Origin: CAYNLG01 sp964397995
Lineage (GTDB): Bacteria > Planctomycetota > Phycisphaerae > FEN-1346
Reading direction: 5' to 3'
DNA: 29,824 bases
Assembly (NCBI GenBank): GCA_964397995.1
Contig: CAYNLG010000045.1
Coordinates: 1-29,824, forward strand
The notes beneath the pieces were generated by a model. That model searched no databases and was not told the origin of the DNA. It saw nothing but the letters and a program-made list of their open reading frames with translations. Shown here piece by piece: positions 9,169 through 17,187 of this stretch. The first letter of the stretch is position 1; each line of letters opens with the position of its first letter. A program made the translations under genes and the position numbers.

Positions 9169-10257
9169 TCACTCATAGCGGAGGCACTCGACGGGGTCCT
9201 GGCGGGCCGCCCGGGCCGCCGGGTGCAGGGCGCCGAGGGCGGTGCCGCCGACGGCCAGGGCGGCGGCGTAGGCGAACCGGACGGGCGGGATCTCGGCGGT
9301 CCAGAGGGGCTGGAGCTCGAGGATGAGCGCCCGGCCACCCCACGTCAGGAGGAACCCCACCAGGACGCCGCCCGCGCAGATGAGGCCGGCCTCGGCCATG
9401 ACGAGGGCGAAGACCTGGAGCCGCGACGCCCCGATGCCGCGCAGAATGCCGATCTCCCGGGTCCGCTCGATGACCATGGTGTAAATCGTGAGGAGGATGA
9501 CGAGGAAGCAGACGAAGCCGGCGACAAAGACGACCGCGCCGATGACGAGGTCCATGTCGACGAAGCTGGAGGCGAGGACGTCGTAGTACTCGTCAAAGGT
9601 GATGGCCCGGAGGCCGAGGGCCTCGATGCCGGCGCGGACGCCGTCGACGGCGGCGGGCCCGTCGGCCCGGATGTAGAAGAACGAGGCCCGGAGGCGGTCC
9701 TGCTGCATGACGCGGCTGACGGCGTCGATGGGCATGAAGACGCGGCCGGCGACGCCTTCGCGGGCGATGCCGACAATGCGGAAGCGGTGGCCCCAGCGCT
9801 CGACGGTATCGCCCAGCCGGTAGCTGCCCGCGCGCCGCAGGCGGGTGTCGATGACCATCTCGTCGCCCCCCTCCAGGGCGCGGCCTTCGACGAGGCCGCC
9901 CTCGCCGCCGCGGAACGCCGGCCAGTCTTGCGGGCGGATGCCGTAGACGTTCTGGACGCGGCCGGCCATGCGGAGCGGCCACCGGAGGACCGGGATGGCC
10001 CGGGCGACGCCCGGCACGGTCTGGAGCTTGGCCTCGACGGCGTCGGCCGGCAGCCCGCCGCTCAGCACGACCTGGTCCGAGGCCGGCCAGGCCATCAGGT
10101 GGGCCTCGACGTTGACGGTGCGGGCGGCGATCTCGCCCAGCATGCTCGTCAGCCCGATCAGCACCAGGAACAGGGCCACCCCGACGCCGATCGCCAGGAC
10201 GCTGATCGCGGTCCGCAGCTTTCGGGCGGCGATGTTGGCGAGCGGCAGGGAGGCCAC
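9169..10257 (-). CDS. FtsX/LolC/MacB-type ABC permease
   Basis: The 362-residue protein begins LANIAARKLRTAISVLAIGVGVA, a typical first helix of MacB-family permeases (about residues 8-35). A periplasmic MacB_PCD-type domain follows (about 40-235). Three more membrane helices (about 238-265, 285-310, 325-345) include ERTREIGILRGIGASRLQV, the coupling region of FtsX proteins. It ends RQDPVECLRYE, also family-typical. GTG at 10257 is chosen because AAGGAG lies just upstream; longer in-frame sequence has no similarity. Only one permease is encoded, so a homodimer is expected instead of a LolC/LolE pair. Confidence 0.93.
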   Translation of the reverse strand: MASLPLANIAARKLRTAISVLAIGVGVALFLVLIGLTSMLGEIAARTVNVEAHLMAWPASDQVVLSGGLPADAVEAKLQTVPGVARAIPVLRWPLRMAGRVQNVYGIRPQDWPAFRGGEGGLVEGRALEGGDEMVIDTRLRRAGSYRLGDTVERWGHRFRIVGIAREGVAGRVFMPIDAVSRVMQQDRLRASFFYIRADGPAAVDGVRAGIEALGLRAITFDEYYDVLASSFVDMDLVIGAVVFVAGFVCFLVILLTIYTMVIERTREIGILRGIGASRLQVFALVMAEAGLICAGGVLVGFLLTWGGRALILELQPLWTAEIPPVRFAYAAALAVGGTALGALHPAARAARQDPVECLRYE

Positions 10258-10287
10258 GGCGGCTCCTTCGGTCGGGCGAGCGGGCCG

Positions 10288-10316
10288 ATTATAGGGCCCG
10301 GGCCGGGTCGGCACAA
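10288..10316 (-). promoter_or_regulatory. Sigma70-type promoter of the Lol-like operon
   Basis: On the - strand TTGTGC (10311-10316) is separated by 17 bp from a perfect TATAAT (10288-10293). Transcription would begin near 10281, about 24 nt before the permease GTG. The -35 box lies just past the HAD gene stop at 10319, so this operon probably has independent expression. Confidence 0.75.
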
Positions 10317-10318
10317 GC

Positions 10319-10939
10319 TCAGGGCGCCTCGGCGCCGGCGGCGCCGCCGGGCGCCGCCCCGACGAGCGGCTCGAGCGCCCCGCGCACGCCCGCCAGGTCA
10401 TGCACCACATACGTCGCCTCCGACGCCCACGCCGGCGGCGGGTGGGCCACCAGGGCAACGGTGTGGCAGCCGGCGGCCCGGCCGGCCATCATGTCGTACC
10501 GGAAGTCGCCGACCATGACCGTCTCGCCCGCGGCCGCGCCGAACTGCCGCATCAGGTGCACCACCCCGTCCGGGCTGGGCTTCGGGGCGTGGTCGTCCCG
10601 GGCGACGATCGCGTCCAGGGCGAGCCCGTGCCGCTCGACCGCCCGGTCGACGCTGGTGCGGCTGTTGCGCGTGAGGACCGCGACCCCGATGCCACGCTCG
10701 CGCAGCCACGCCAGGAGCGCCGGGGCGCCGGGCATGAGCTCGGAGGCGGCCGCGGCCTCGGCCTCGCGCCGGTCGAGGATGTCGAGGGCCCGGGCGCGGG
10801 CGGCGAGGTCCAGCGCCGGGAGGCCCTCGAGGATGGCGCGGTCGGGCGGCAGGCCGGCCTCGGCCTTGATGGCGGCAAAGTCGAGGGCCTGGAGGACGAG
10901 CGTCCCATCGAGGTCGAAGATGACGAGTTTCAGGGGCAT
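10319..10939 (-). CDS. HAD-superfamily hydrolase (phosphoglycolate phosphatase-like)
   Basis: The 206-residue protein has the four HAD motifs: I, LVIFDLDGTL near the N-terminus (the first Asp is the nucleophile); II, LTRNS; III, the Lys of PKPSPDGV; and IV, GDFRYDMMAGRAAG. A helical cap lies between motifs I and II. The family dephosphorylates small phosphometabolites; phosphoglycolate or a sugar phosphate is plausible but not determinable here. ATG at 10939 is chosen; another in-frame ATG is at 10948. It ends with an Ala/Gly-rich tail directly before the promoter of the next operon, and its start is divergent from lpxD. Confidence 0.88.
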   Translation of the reverse strand: MPLKLVIFDLDGTLVLQALDFAAIKAEAGLPPDRAILEGLPALDLAARARALDILDRREAEAAAASELMPGAPALLAWLRERGIGVAVLTRNSRTSVDRAVERHGLALDAIVARDDHAPKPSPDGVVHLMRQFGAAAGETVMVGDFRYDMMAGRAAGCHTVALVAHPPPAWASEATYVVHDLAGVRGALEPLVGAAPGGAAGAEAP

Positions 10940-10946
10940 GGCGGCC

Positions 10947-10975
10947 ATGATGGCGGTCGGGGCGGCCCGCGTCAA
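10947..10975 (-). promoter_or_regulatory. Weak promoter candidate for the HAD gene
   Basis: TTGACG (10970-10975 on the - strand) and CATCAT (10947-10952) are spaced by 17 bp. If used, transcription would begin at about 10940, essentially at the ATG at 10939, giving a leaderless message. The -10 box matches consensus poorly, so this is tentative. Confidence 0.3.
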
Positions 10976-10991
10976 CGGCCGGCCCGCGCGG

Positions 10992-11019
10992 TTGCTTTCG
11001 GCCGGGGGGGCGGTATAAT
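10992..11019 (+). promoter_or_regulatory. Sigma70-type promoter of the lpx operon
   Basis: TTGCTT (10992-10997), a 16-bp G-rich spacer and a perfect TATAAT (11014-11019) precede lpxD. Transcription would start near 11026, about 32 nt before the TTG start codon at 11058. Confidence 0.75.
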
Positions 11020-11057
11020 CGCGGCTTACGCGGGACCCGGACAGGCGGGGAAGGGCT

Positions 11058-12098
11058 TTGAAGACGCTCGGGGAGCTTGCGGCACTGGTGGGCGGCCGCC
11101 TCGACGGCGATGCCGCGCGCGAGGTCCGCGCCGTGGCCGCCCCCGCCGACGCCGGGCCGGAGGACGTGACGTTCCTGGCCGCCGCCCGCCACGCCGAGGC
11201 CGCCGCCGGCACGCGGGCCGCCTGCCTGGTGGTGGGCGAAGACGCCGAGGCCGGGTCGGGGGGCGGGCTGGCGCTGCTGCGTGTGGCCGACCCGGACCGG
11301 GCGGTGTCGCGGATTGCCGAGGCCCTGCTCCCGCCGCTGCCCGTGCCGGAGCCGGGCGTCCACCCGGACGCGTCGGTGGACGCGTCGGCCGAGCTGGGCG
11401 AGGCCGTCCACGTCGGCGCCGGGGCGGTGGTCCTGGCCGGGGCGCGGATCGGCCGGCGGTCGCGCGTGCGCGCGGGGGCGGTGGTCGCCCAGGATGTGGT
11501 CCTCGGGGCCGACTGCGACATCCACGCCGGGGCGGTGCTCCGCGAGCGGGTCCGCCTCGGGGACCGCGTCATCGTCCATGCCGGGGCGGTGCTCGGGGCC
11601 GACGGGTTCGGCTACACCGCCGGCGAGGCCGGCCCGGAAAAGGTGCCGCAGCTCGGCACCGTCGAGGTCGGCGACGAGGCGGAAATCGGCGCGGGGACGA
11701 CGGTGGACCGGGCGCGGTTTGGCGTGACGCGCATCGGCCCGCGCGTTAAGATCGATAACCTCGTGCAGATCGCGCACAACGTCGAGATCGGCGAAGGGAC
11801 GCTCATCGTCAGCCAGGTGGCCATCGCGGGCAGTACGCGGATCGGCCGCGCGTGCGTCATCGCGGGCCAGGCGGCCATCGACGGACACCTGACGATCGGC
11901 GACGGCGCCCGCATCGCCGCCAAGGCCGGTGTGACGAAGGACGTCCCGCCGCATACCGACGTCAGCGGGTACCCCGCCGAGCCGCACCGCGTGCACCTGC
12001 GCCGCGAGGCGGCGCTGCGGCAGGTGGACCGGCTGAAGGCGCGGATCGAGGCCCTGGAACGGGCGCTGGCCGCCCGCGGCCCGGAGGCGCCGCCGTGA
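11058..12098 (+). CDS. lpxD: UDP-3-O-acyl-glucosamine N-acyltransferase LpxD
   Basis: LpxD adds the second acyl chain from acyl-ACP to the UDP-glucosamine derivative in lipid A synthesis. The 346-residue protein has the N-terminal uridine-binding domain (about residues 1-100). A long left-handed beta-helix of hexapeptide repeats follows, then a C-terminal helix (RRAEALRQVDRLKARIEALE-like). The catalytic His is H240 in VQIAHNVEIG. The GADGFGY motif in the middle of the helix is diagnostic. The start is a TTG at 11058 with GGGGAAGGG just upstream; no ATG or GTG gives the complete N-terminal domain. Its TGA overlaps the GTG of the next gene. Confidence 0.95.
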   Translation: MKTLGELAALVGGRLDGDAAREVRAVAAPADAGPEDVTFLAAARHAEAAAGTRAACLVVGEDAEAGSGGGLALLRVADPDRAVSRIAEALLPPLPVPEPGVHPDASVDASAELGEAVHVGAGAVVLAGARIGRRSRVRAGAVVAQDVVLGADCDIHAGAVLRERVRLGDRVIVHAGAVLGADGFGYTAGEAGPEKVPQLGTVEVGDEAEIGAGTTVDRARFGVTRIGPRVKIDNLVQIAHNVEIGEGTLIVSQVAIAGSTRIGRACVIAGQAAIDGHLTIGDGARIAAKAGVTKDVPPHTDVSGYPAEPHRVHLRREAALRQVDRLKARIEALERALAARGPEAPP

Positions 12099-13408
12099 CC
12101 CGCCCCCAACGGACCATCGCGCGCGAGGCCGAGATCGACGGCCAGGGCCTGTTCAGCGGCCAGTCCGTCCACGCCACCCTCCGCCCGGCCGAGCCCGGCA
12201 CGGGCCTCGTCTTCCGGCGCACCGACCTCGGTCAGGACGCCACCGTCGCCGCCGGCGTCCAGTCGCTGGCCAAGCGGTTCCAGCGGACCGCCCTGCAGAA
12301 CGGGGACACGGTCGTCGAGACGGCCGAGCATCTGCTGGCGGCGGCGTTCGGCCTGCGGATCGACAACCTGGTGGTGGACCTGAACGCTCCGGAACTGCCG
12401 GCCGGGGACGGGTCCGCCTCCGACTGGGTCCGCCTGCTGGGCCAGGCCGGGGTCGTCGAGCAGGAGGCGGAGCGGCCGGTGCTGAAGATCGTCGAGCCGG
12501 TCACGGTCCGCGAGGGCCACGCCGTCATCGCGGCGCTGCCCGGGCCGGACGAGGACCTGTCGATCACGTACCACTTGGACTACGGGCCGGACGGTGCCAT
12601 CCCGCCACAGGTCTTCCACGTCCGCATGGAGCCCGAGACGTTCGCCCAGGAGGTGGCGCCGAGCCGGACGTACATCCTGGAGTCGGAGATCGAGGACCTG
12701 CGGAACCGGGGGTACGGGGCCTCGGCCACGTACGACACGCTGCTGGTCTTCGGGGCCGACGGGCCGATCAGCAACACACTCCGGTGGCCGGACGAGGCCG
12801 CACGCCACAAGACGCTGGACCTGGTCGGCGACCTGTGCCTGGCGGGGTGCGACCTCCAGGGCCGCATCGTCGCGATGCAGAGCGGCCACGTGCTGAACCA
12901 TCGGCTGATCCGTCGGCTGCTGGAGCAGGCGGCCGGGGGCGGGGGCGGGCGGCCCGCCGTGACGGCCCCGGTCATGGACATCACGCAGATCATGGACGTC
13001 CTGCCGCACCGGTACCCCTTCCTCATGATCGACCGGATCGTCGAGCTGGAGGAAGGCGTCCGCGTGGTCGGCATCAAGAACGTGACCTTCAACGAGCACT
13101 TCTTCCAGGGCCACTACCCGGGCATGCCGATCATGCCGGGCGTGCTGATCGTCGAGGCGATGGCCCAGGTGGCCGGCGTCGTGCTGCTGAAGCAGTTGGA
13201 GTTGGGGAACCTGGTGGCCGAACTGATCAGCATGGACCGGGTAAAGCTCCGCAAGAGCGTCCACCCGGGCGACCAGCTGCGTCTGGAGGCGGAAGTGCTC
13301 CGCGCCCAGCGCCGCCGCGCCGAGGTCCAGGCCCGCGCCTGGGTTGGCGACCAGATGGCCGCCGAGGCGAAGATCCGGTTCATGCTCGTGCCCGTCGAAC
13401 AGGAGTGA
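12095..13408 (+). CDS. lpxC/fabZ: Bifunctional LpxC deacetylase / FabZ 3-hydroxyacyl-ACP dehydratase
   Basis: This is a 437-residue fusion. Residues 1 to ~280 are LpxC, the zinc deacetylase that commits UDP-acyl-GlcNAc to lipid A. E78, H79, H238, D242 and H265 fall at the same numbers as in the E. coli enzyme. A Gly-rich linker (280-287) leads to FabZ (about 292-437), the hot-dog dehydratase of fatty-acid elongation. It has HRYPFLMIDRI, the catalytic His of FFQGHYPG (H340) and Glu of EAMAQ (E354). Such fusions are known in Bacteroidetes and some other diderms. The GTG start overlaps the lpxD stop by 4 bp, and lpxA follows after 10 nt. Confidence 0.96.
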   Translation: MTRPQRTIAREAEIDGQGLFSGQSVHATLRPAEPGTGLVFRRTDLGQDATVAAGVQSLAKRFQRTALQNGDTVVETAEHLLAAAFGLRIDNLVVDLNAPELPAGDGSASDWVRLLGQAGVVEQEAERPVLKIVEPVTVREGHAVIAALPGPDEDLSITYHLDYGPDGAIPPQVFHVRMEPETFAQEVAPSRTYILESEIEDLRNRGYGASATYDTLLVFGADGPISNTLRWPDEAARHKTLDLVGDLCLAGCDLQGRIVAMQSGHVLNHRLIRRLLEQAAGGGGGRPAVTAPVMDITQIMDVLPHRYPFLMIDRIVELEEGVRVVGIKNVTFNEHFFQGHYPGMPIMPGVLIVEAMAQVAGVVLLKQLELGNLVAELISMDRVKLRKSVHPGDQLRLEAEVLRAQRRRAEVQARAWVGDQMAAEAKIRFMLVPVEQE

Positions 13409-13418
13409 CGCGGAACCC

Positions 13419-14225
13419 ATGGCGATTCACGAACACGCGGTGGTCGAAGACGGAGCCCAAGTGGCCGACGGGGCCGAGATCGGGCCCTTCTGCACGGTGG
13501 GGCCCGAGGTCCGCATCGGCCCCGGCACGGTGCTGGTGTCCAACGTGACGGTGACGGGGCGGACCCGGCTCGGCGCGCGCAATACGATCTATCCCCACGC
13601 GAGCCTCGGCTGCCCGCCGCAGGACGTCCGCTACGAGGGCGCCCCGACCGAGGTCGTCCTCGGCGACGACAACGTCATCCGCGAGTGCGTGACGGTCCAT
13701 CGCGGCACCACCAAGGACGAGGGCGTCACGCGGATCGGCCACCACTGCTACCTGATGGCGTGCAGCCACGTGGCCCACGACTGCCAGATCGGCGACCACG
13801 TCGTCTTCGGCAACAACGTGTTGCCGGGCGGCCACGTGCGGATCCAGGACCACGTGAACGTCAACGGGGGCGCGGCCATCCACCCGTTCACGACGGTGGG
13901 GCGGCTGGCGTACATCGGCGGCCTGACCCGCATCGTCCAGGACGTGCCGCCCTTCATGATTGTCGAGGGCCACCCCAGCCGCGTCCGCGGGCCGAACACG
14001 ATCGGGATGCGGCGAGCGGAGATGGCCGAAGAGGTGGTCGAGGCGGTGGCCCGGGCGTACCGGCGGATCTACCGGGGCGGCCGGCTCCGCGCCGAGGTCC
14101 TGAAAGAGATGGCCGCCGAGGACGGCTGGCCCGAGGAGGTCCGGGCCCTGTGCGAGTTCCTGGACCGCAGCGCCGCCGGCAAGCACGGCCGTTACCGCGA
14201 GTCCCTGAGAAAGTCCCTCGCCTGA
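13419..14225 (+). CDS. lpxA: UDP-N-acetylglucosamine-type acyltransferase LpxA
   Basis: LpxA performs the first acylation of lipid A synthesis from 3-hydroxyacyl-ACP. The 268-residue product is a hexapeptide-repeat left-handed beta-helix (about 1-190) with a helical C-terminal domain. The active-site segment CSHVAHDC places the catalytic His at H120. The GGHVRIQDHVNVNGGAAIHPF and VEGHPSRVRGPNTIGMRR blocks are LpxA signatures. ATG at 13419 begins MAIHEHAVVEDGA, matching the family. Whether the acceptor is UDP-GlcNAc or the 3-amino analogue cannot be decided here, but the next gene raises the question. Confidence 0.95.
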   Translation: MAIHEHAVVEDGAQVADGAEIGPFCTVGPEVRIGPGTVLVSNVTVTGRTRLGARNTIYPHASLGCPPQDVRYEGAPTEVVLGDDNVIRECVTVHRGTTKDEGVTRIGHHCYLMACSHVAHDCQIGDHVVFGNNVLPGGHVRIQDHVNVNGGAAIHPFTTVGRLAYIGGLTRIVQDVPPFMIVEGHPSRVRGPNTIGMRRAEMAEEVVEAVARAYRRIYRGGRLRAEVLKEMAAEDGWPEEVRALCEFLDRSAAGKHGRYRESLRKSLA

Positions 14226-14226
14226 T

Positions 14227-15210
14227 ATGCCCGAGCCCCTACGCATGGCCCTCCTGGGCGCCGGCCGCATGGGCACCTACCACGCCCGCGCAATTGCCGA
14301 ACGCGACGACCTGGTCCTGGCTGCCGTGTGCGACCCCGATACGGCGCGGGCCGAGGCGGTGGCGGAAGAGTGTGGCGGGCGGGTGGTGGCGTCGCTGGAG
14401 GAGCTGGGCGAGGTGGACGCGGCCGTCATCGCCGCCGCCACGTCGGTCCACGAGGCCCTCGCGACCGACCTGCTCGGCCGGGGCGTCGCGGTGCTCGTCG
14501 AGAAGCCGCTGGCGGGCTCGACCGCCGAGGCTCGGGCGATTGCCGAGGCGGCCGCGGCGTCCGGGGCCGTGTGCCAGGTCGGCCACATCCTTCGCTTCGA
14601 CCCCGTGAGCCGCGCCCTCGGCCGCCCGCCCGAGCGGCCCGTCTACATCGACGTCTCGTGGGTGGCCCCCTTCTCGCCGCGCTCCCTCGACACGGGCGTG
14701 GTGATGGACCTGGTGATCCACGGGCTGGACGTGGTGCTGGACTGGATGGGCGACGCGCCCGAGCGGGTGGACGCCTTCGGGGCGGGCTTGGTGGGGGCGC
14801 ACGAGGACTTGGTGAGCGTGCGGCTGGCGTTCGCGGGGCCGGCGGTGGCGACGCTTCGGGCGAGCCGCCTGAGCCGGACGCGCGAACGCGTCGTCCGCCT
14901 CTTCACGCCGCGCGCGTACTGGAAACTGGACTACGGCGCGCGGACGGCCGAATGCGTCCGCGCGAAGGGCCGGACGGGCACGCTGGGCCCGTGCGAGGGC
15001 GTGCCGGCGGACCTGGCGATGGAGGACCTCGTCGAGGTCGAGCCGCTGGTGGTGCCGGCCGAGCCGGACGCCCTGCGGGCACAGCTGGACGCGTTCGTGA
15101 AGGCGGTGCGCGGCCAAGGGCCGGTGGTGTGCAGTGCGGAGGACGGGGTGCGGTCGGTCACGGTGGCCGACCAAGTGGTGGGGGCGCTCGGCGGCGCGTC
15201 GTGCCGTTAG
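14227..15210 (+). CDS. Gfo/Idh/MocA-family NAD(P)-dependent oxidoreductase (possible GnnA)
   Basis: The 327-residue protein has an N-terminal Rossmann domain with ALLGAGRMGTYHARA (residues 8-22). The family EKP motif is at 92-94 (VLVEKPLAGS), and QVGHILRFDP plus the VMDLVIHGLDVVLDWMG segment mark the catalytic/C-terminal domain. It starts 1 nt after the lpxA stop, so it is surely in the lpx operon. In organisms that make diamino-sugar lipid A, GnnA, a member of this family, oxidises UDP-GlcNAc next to lpxA. A GnnA role is therefore plausible, but the partner aminotransferase GnnB is not in the window, and the substrate is inferred only from position. Confidence 0.85.
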   Translation: MPEPLRMALLGAGRMGTYHARAIAERDDLVLAAVCDPDTARAEAVAEECGGRVVASLEELGEVDAAVIAAATSVHEALATDLLGRGVAVLVEKPLAGSTAEARAIAEAAAASGAVCQVGHILRFDPVSRALGRPPERPVYIDVSWVAPFSPRSLDTGVVMDLVIHGLDVVLDWMGDAPERVDAFGAGLVGAHEDLVSVRLAFAGPAVATLRASRLSRTRERVVRLFTPRAYWKLDYGARTAECVRAKGRTGTLGPCEGVPADLAMEDLVEVEPLVVPAEPDALRAQLDAFVKAVRGQGPVVCSAEDGVRSVTVADQVVGALGGASCR

Positions 15211-15234
15211 TGGTTAGCCGCGTAGCGAAGCCGA

Positions 15235-15271
15235 TCGCGATGCGCAACGCGCCGAGCGCAAGCCATCGCGA
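15235..15271. repeat. Imperfect short repeats and an 8-bp inverted repeat
   Basis: TCGCGATG (15235-15242) and CATCGCGA (15264-15271) form a perfect inverted repeat. GCGAAGCCG also occurs twice nearby. It lies between the lpx operon and the next promoter and might terminate or attenuate read-through. No T-run follows. Confidence 0.35.
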
Positions 15272-15316
15272 AGCCGCTCGCGTGCACGATGGCGGCGCGT
15301 CACGGCGGGCTCGAGG

Positions 15317-15345
15317 TTGCCCCGGGGCGGGGCGGCCCCTAGAAT
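15317..15345 (+). promoter_or_regulatory. Sigma70-type promoter of the radical SAM-crcB unit
   Basis: TTGCCC (15317-15322), a 17-bp GC-rich spacer and TAGAAT (15340-15345) stand 54 nt upstream of the ATG at 15399. The start site would be near 15352. Confidence 0.65.
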
Positions 15346-15398
15346 GGCGGTAGGGGTTTCCCGGATGAACAGCCTCTGACTTGGTGTAGGGGACGTGC

Positions 15399-16751
15399 AT
15401 GGGCGCTCTGGCCGATCGCGTGAGCGAAGGCGTGCTTCGCCACATGACCATCCAGACCACGGAGGCCCCGGACGGCGTCTGCGTGACGACCGTGACGGGC
15501 CCGCTCGGGGTGAAGCTGCTGACGATCCGGACGTGGCGGACGCCCGAGGGCGAAATCGATTGCGAGCTTTCGGGAACGCTTCAGGGCCGGTTCGCGGCCC
15601 AGGTGGAGGCGTTCCTGCGGGTCGTGAACGACCTGAAGGTGATCGCGGTCGTCGGCGACAAGAACGTGTACAACCTGTACAACCCGCCGCTGCCGAGCCC
15701 GGCGGGGCTGAGGCCGTTCGAGCGGAAGCTCCGGTCGCTGGCCGAGAAGATCACGTTCCCGGCCACGGCCACGCTCTCCGTCACGCCGCGCTGCCCCTGC
15801 CGGTGCGTCCACTGCTCGGCCGACCGGTTCGTCACGGACGAGCGCGAGGAGCTCTCGACCGACGAGCTGAAGCGCGTGATCGACGAGACGCTGGACCTCG
15901 GCGTCTGCACGATGATCTTTACGGGCGGCGAGCCGATGGCCCGGGCGGACCTCTTCGACCTGATCGCCCACACCGACAAGAGCCGCGCCCATGCCATGAT
16001 CTTCACGAGCGGCGTCCTGCTGACTGAAAAGAATGCCGCGCGGCTCGCCGAGGCCGGCCTCGGGAGCCTGAACGTCTCGATCGACTCGATCGCCCCGCAG
16101 GAGCACGACACGCTCCGGCGCGTGCCGGGGGCGTTCGAGAAGGCGCTGGCCGGGGCGCGCCGGGCCCGGGCCCACGGCATCCTGACGGGCATCTCGACCT
16201 ACGCGACGCACGAGACGGTCGAGTCCGGCCGCCTGGAAGACCTGCTGAAGCTGGCCCAGGACGAGGGCTTCCACGAGGTGACGATCTTCGATTGCGTGCC
16301 GACGGGGAAGTTCCTGCGGCGGCCGGACCTGAGGCTCGGGCGGAAGGACATCAAGCGGGTGCGGGAACTCGCGGACCGGTACAACGCGATGGAGCACCCG
16401 ATGGGGGTCATCGCCCAGGCCAAGGCGAACGGCTGCGACGGGGGCGGCTGCTTCGGAGCGTTCAGCCAGTTCTACATGACCTGCTACGGCGACGTGAATC
16501 CCTGCGACTTCAACCCCGTCACCTTCGGCAACGTCCGCGACGAGCCGCTCGAGGCCATCTGGCGCCGCATGGTCGGCCACCCCGAGTTCGGCGCCCACCG
16601 CCACTCGTGCCGCATGCAGTCCGAGCGGTACCGCAAGGCCTTCATCGACCCGATACCCGACGCCGAGGTGCTCCCGGTGCCGATCGACCGGCTGCCCGGC
16701 GACGGGACGCTCGCGGCCGAAGCCGCCCCGGCGGCGGTCGAGGCCGAGTAA
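15399..16751 (+). CDS. Radical SAM protein with SPASM-like C-terminal cysteines
   Basis: The 450-residue protein has three parts. An unassigned N-terminal region (about 1-115) comes first. The radical SAM core follows, with CPCRCVHC, in which C132, C136 and C139 form the CxxxCxxC 4Fe-4S site. It also has the TGGEPMAR motif and a SIDS strand. The C-terminal region has several cysteines (NGCDGGGCF, MTCYGDVNPCDF, HSCRM) arranged like a SPASM/twitch auxiliary cluster domain. Proteins of this type modify peptides or assemble cofactors. No peptide substrate gene is visible nearby, and the target is unknown. crcB follows after 22 nt, so the two are probably cotranscribed. An alternative start is M16. 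Confidence 0.88.
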   Translation: MGALADRVSEGVLRHMTIQTTEAPDGVCVTTVTGPLGVKLLTIRTWRTPEGEIDCELSGTLQGRFAAQVEAFLRVVNDLKVIAVVGDKNVYNLYNPPLPSPAGLRPFERKLRSLAEKITFPATATLSVTPRCPCRCVHCSADRFVTDEREELSTDELKRVIDETLDLGVCTMIFTGGEPMARADLFDLIAHTDKSRAHAMIFTSGVLLTEKNAARLAEAGLGSLNVSIDSIAPQEHDTLRRVPGAFEKALAGARRARAHGILTGISTYATHETVESGRLEDLLKLAQDEGFHEVTIFDCVPTGKFLRRPDLRLGRKDIKRVRELADRYNAMEHPMGVIAQAKANGCDGGGCFGAFSQFYMTCYGDVNPCDFNPVTFGNVRDEPLEAIWRRMVGHPEFGAHRHSCRMQSERYRKAFIDPIPDAEVLPVPIDRLPGDGTLAAEAAPAAVEAE

Positions 16752-16773
16752 GCGGCCGCGAGGGACCCCACCC

Positions 16774-17148
16774 ATGGCCCACCGCCTGCTCTGGATCGGC
16801 TTGGCCGGCGCGGCCGGGGCGCTTGCCCGCTACGGCGTGGCCTTGGCGGTCCAGCGCGGCACGCACGGCTTCCCGTGGGCGACCCTTCTCGTCAACGCCG
16901 TCGGCTGCTTCGCGTTCGGCCTCGTCGTGACCCTCGGGGCGGAGCGCGGCCTGCTCCCGATCGCGGTCGAGACCGTCGTCCTCGTCGGCTTCATAGGGGC
17001 GTTCACGACCTTCTCGACGTTCGGCTACGAGACGGCGGCCATGCTCCGCGACGGGCACCTCGTCCTGGCCGGGGCGAACGTGCTGGCGCAGAACGGCCTC
17101 GGCGTGGTGGCCGTGCTCCTGGGCGTCGGCTTGGGCCGGTGGGTCTGA
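16774..17148 (+). CDS. crcB: Fluoride channel CrcB/Fluc
   Basis: CrcB proteins are small dimeric channels that export fluoride. The 124-residue product has four hydrophobic helices. Its family motifs are GAAGALARYGVAL, LLVNAVGCFAFG (with the conserved Asn) and GFIGAFTTFSTFGYE (the Phe-rich fluoride path). It follows the radical SAM gene by 22 nt. No fluoride (crcB-motif) riboswitch was recognised upstream of either gene. Pairing with a radical SAM gene is unusual. Confidence 0.94.
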   Translation: MAHRLLWIGLAGAAGALARYGVALAVQRGTHGFPWATLLVNAVGCFAFGLVVTLGAERGLLPIAVETVVLVGFIGAFTTFSTFGYETAAMLRDGHLVLAGANVLAQNGLGVVAVLLGVGLGRWV

Positions 17149-17187
17149 CGGTACGCGATACGACGGGAGGCGAGGACGGCGACGCCC

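Noticed and set aside
16752..16773. Fluoride riboswitch upstream of crcB
   Set aside because: The gap is only 22 nt, and no fluoride-motif structure was seen there or in the leader at 15346-15398.
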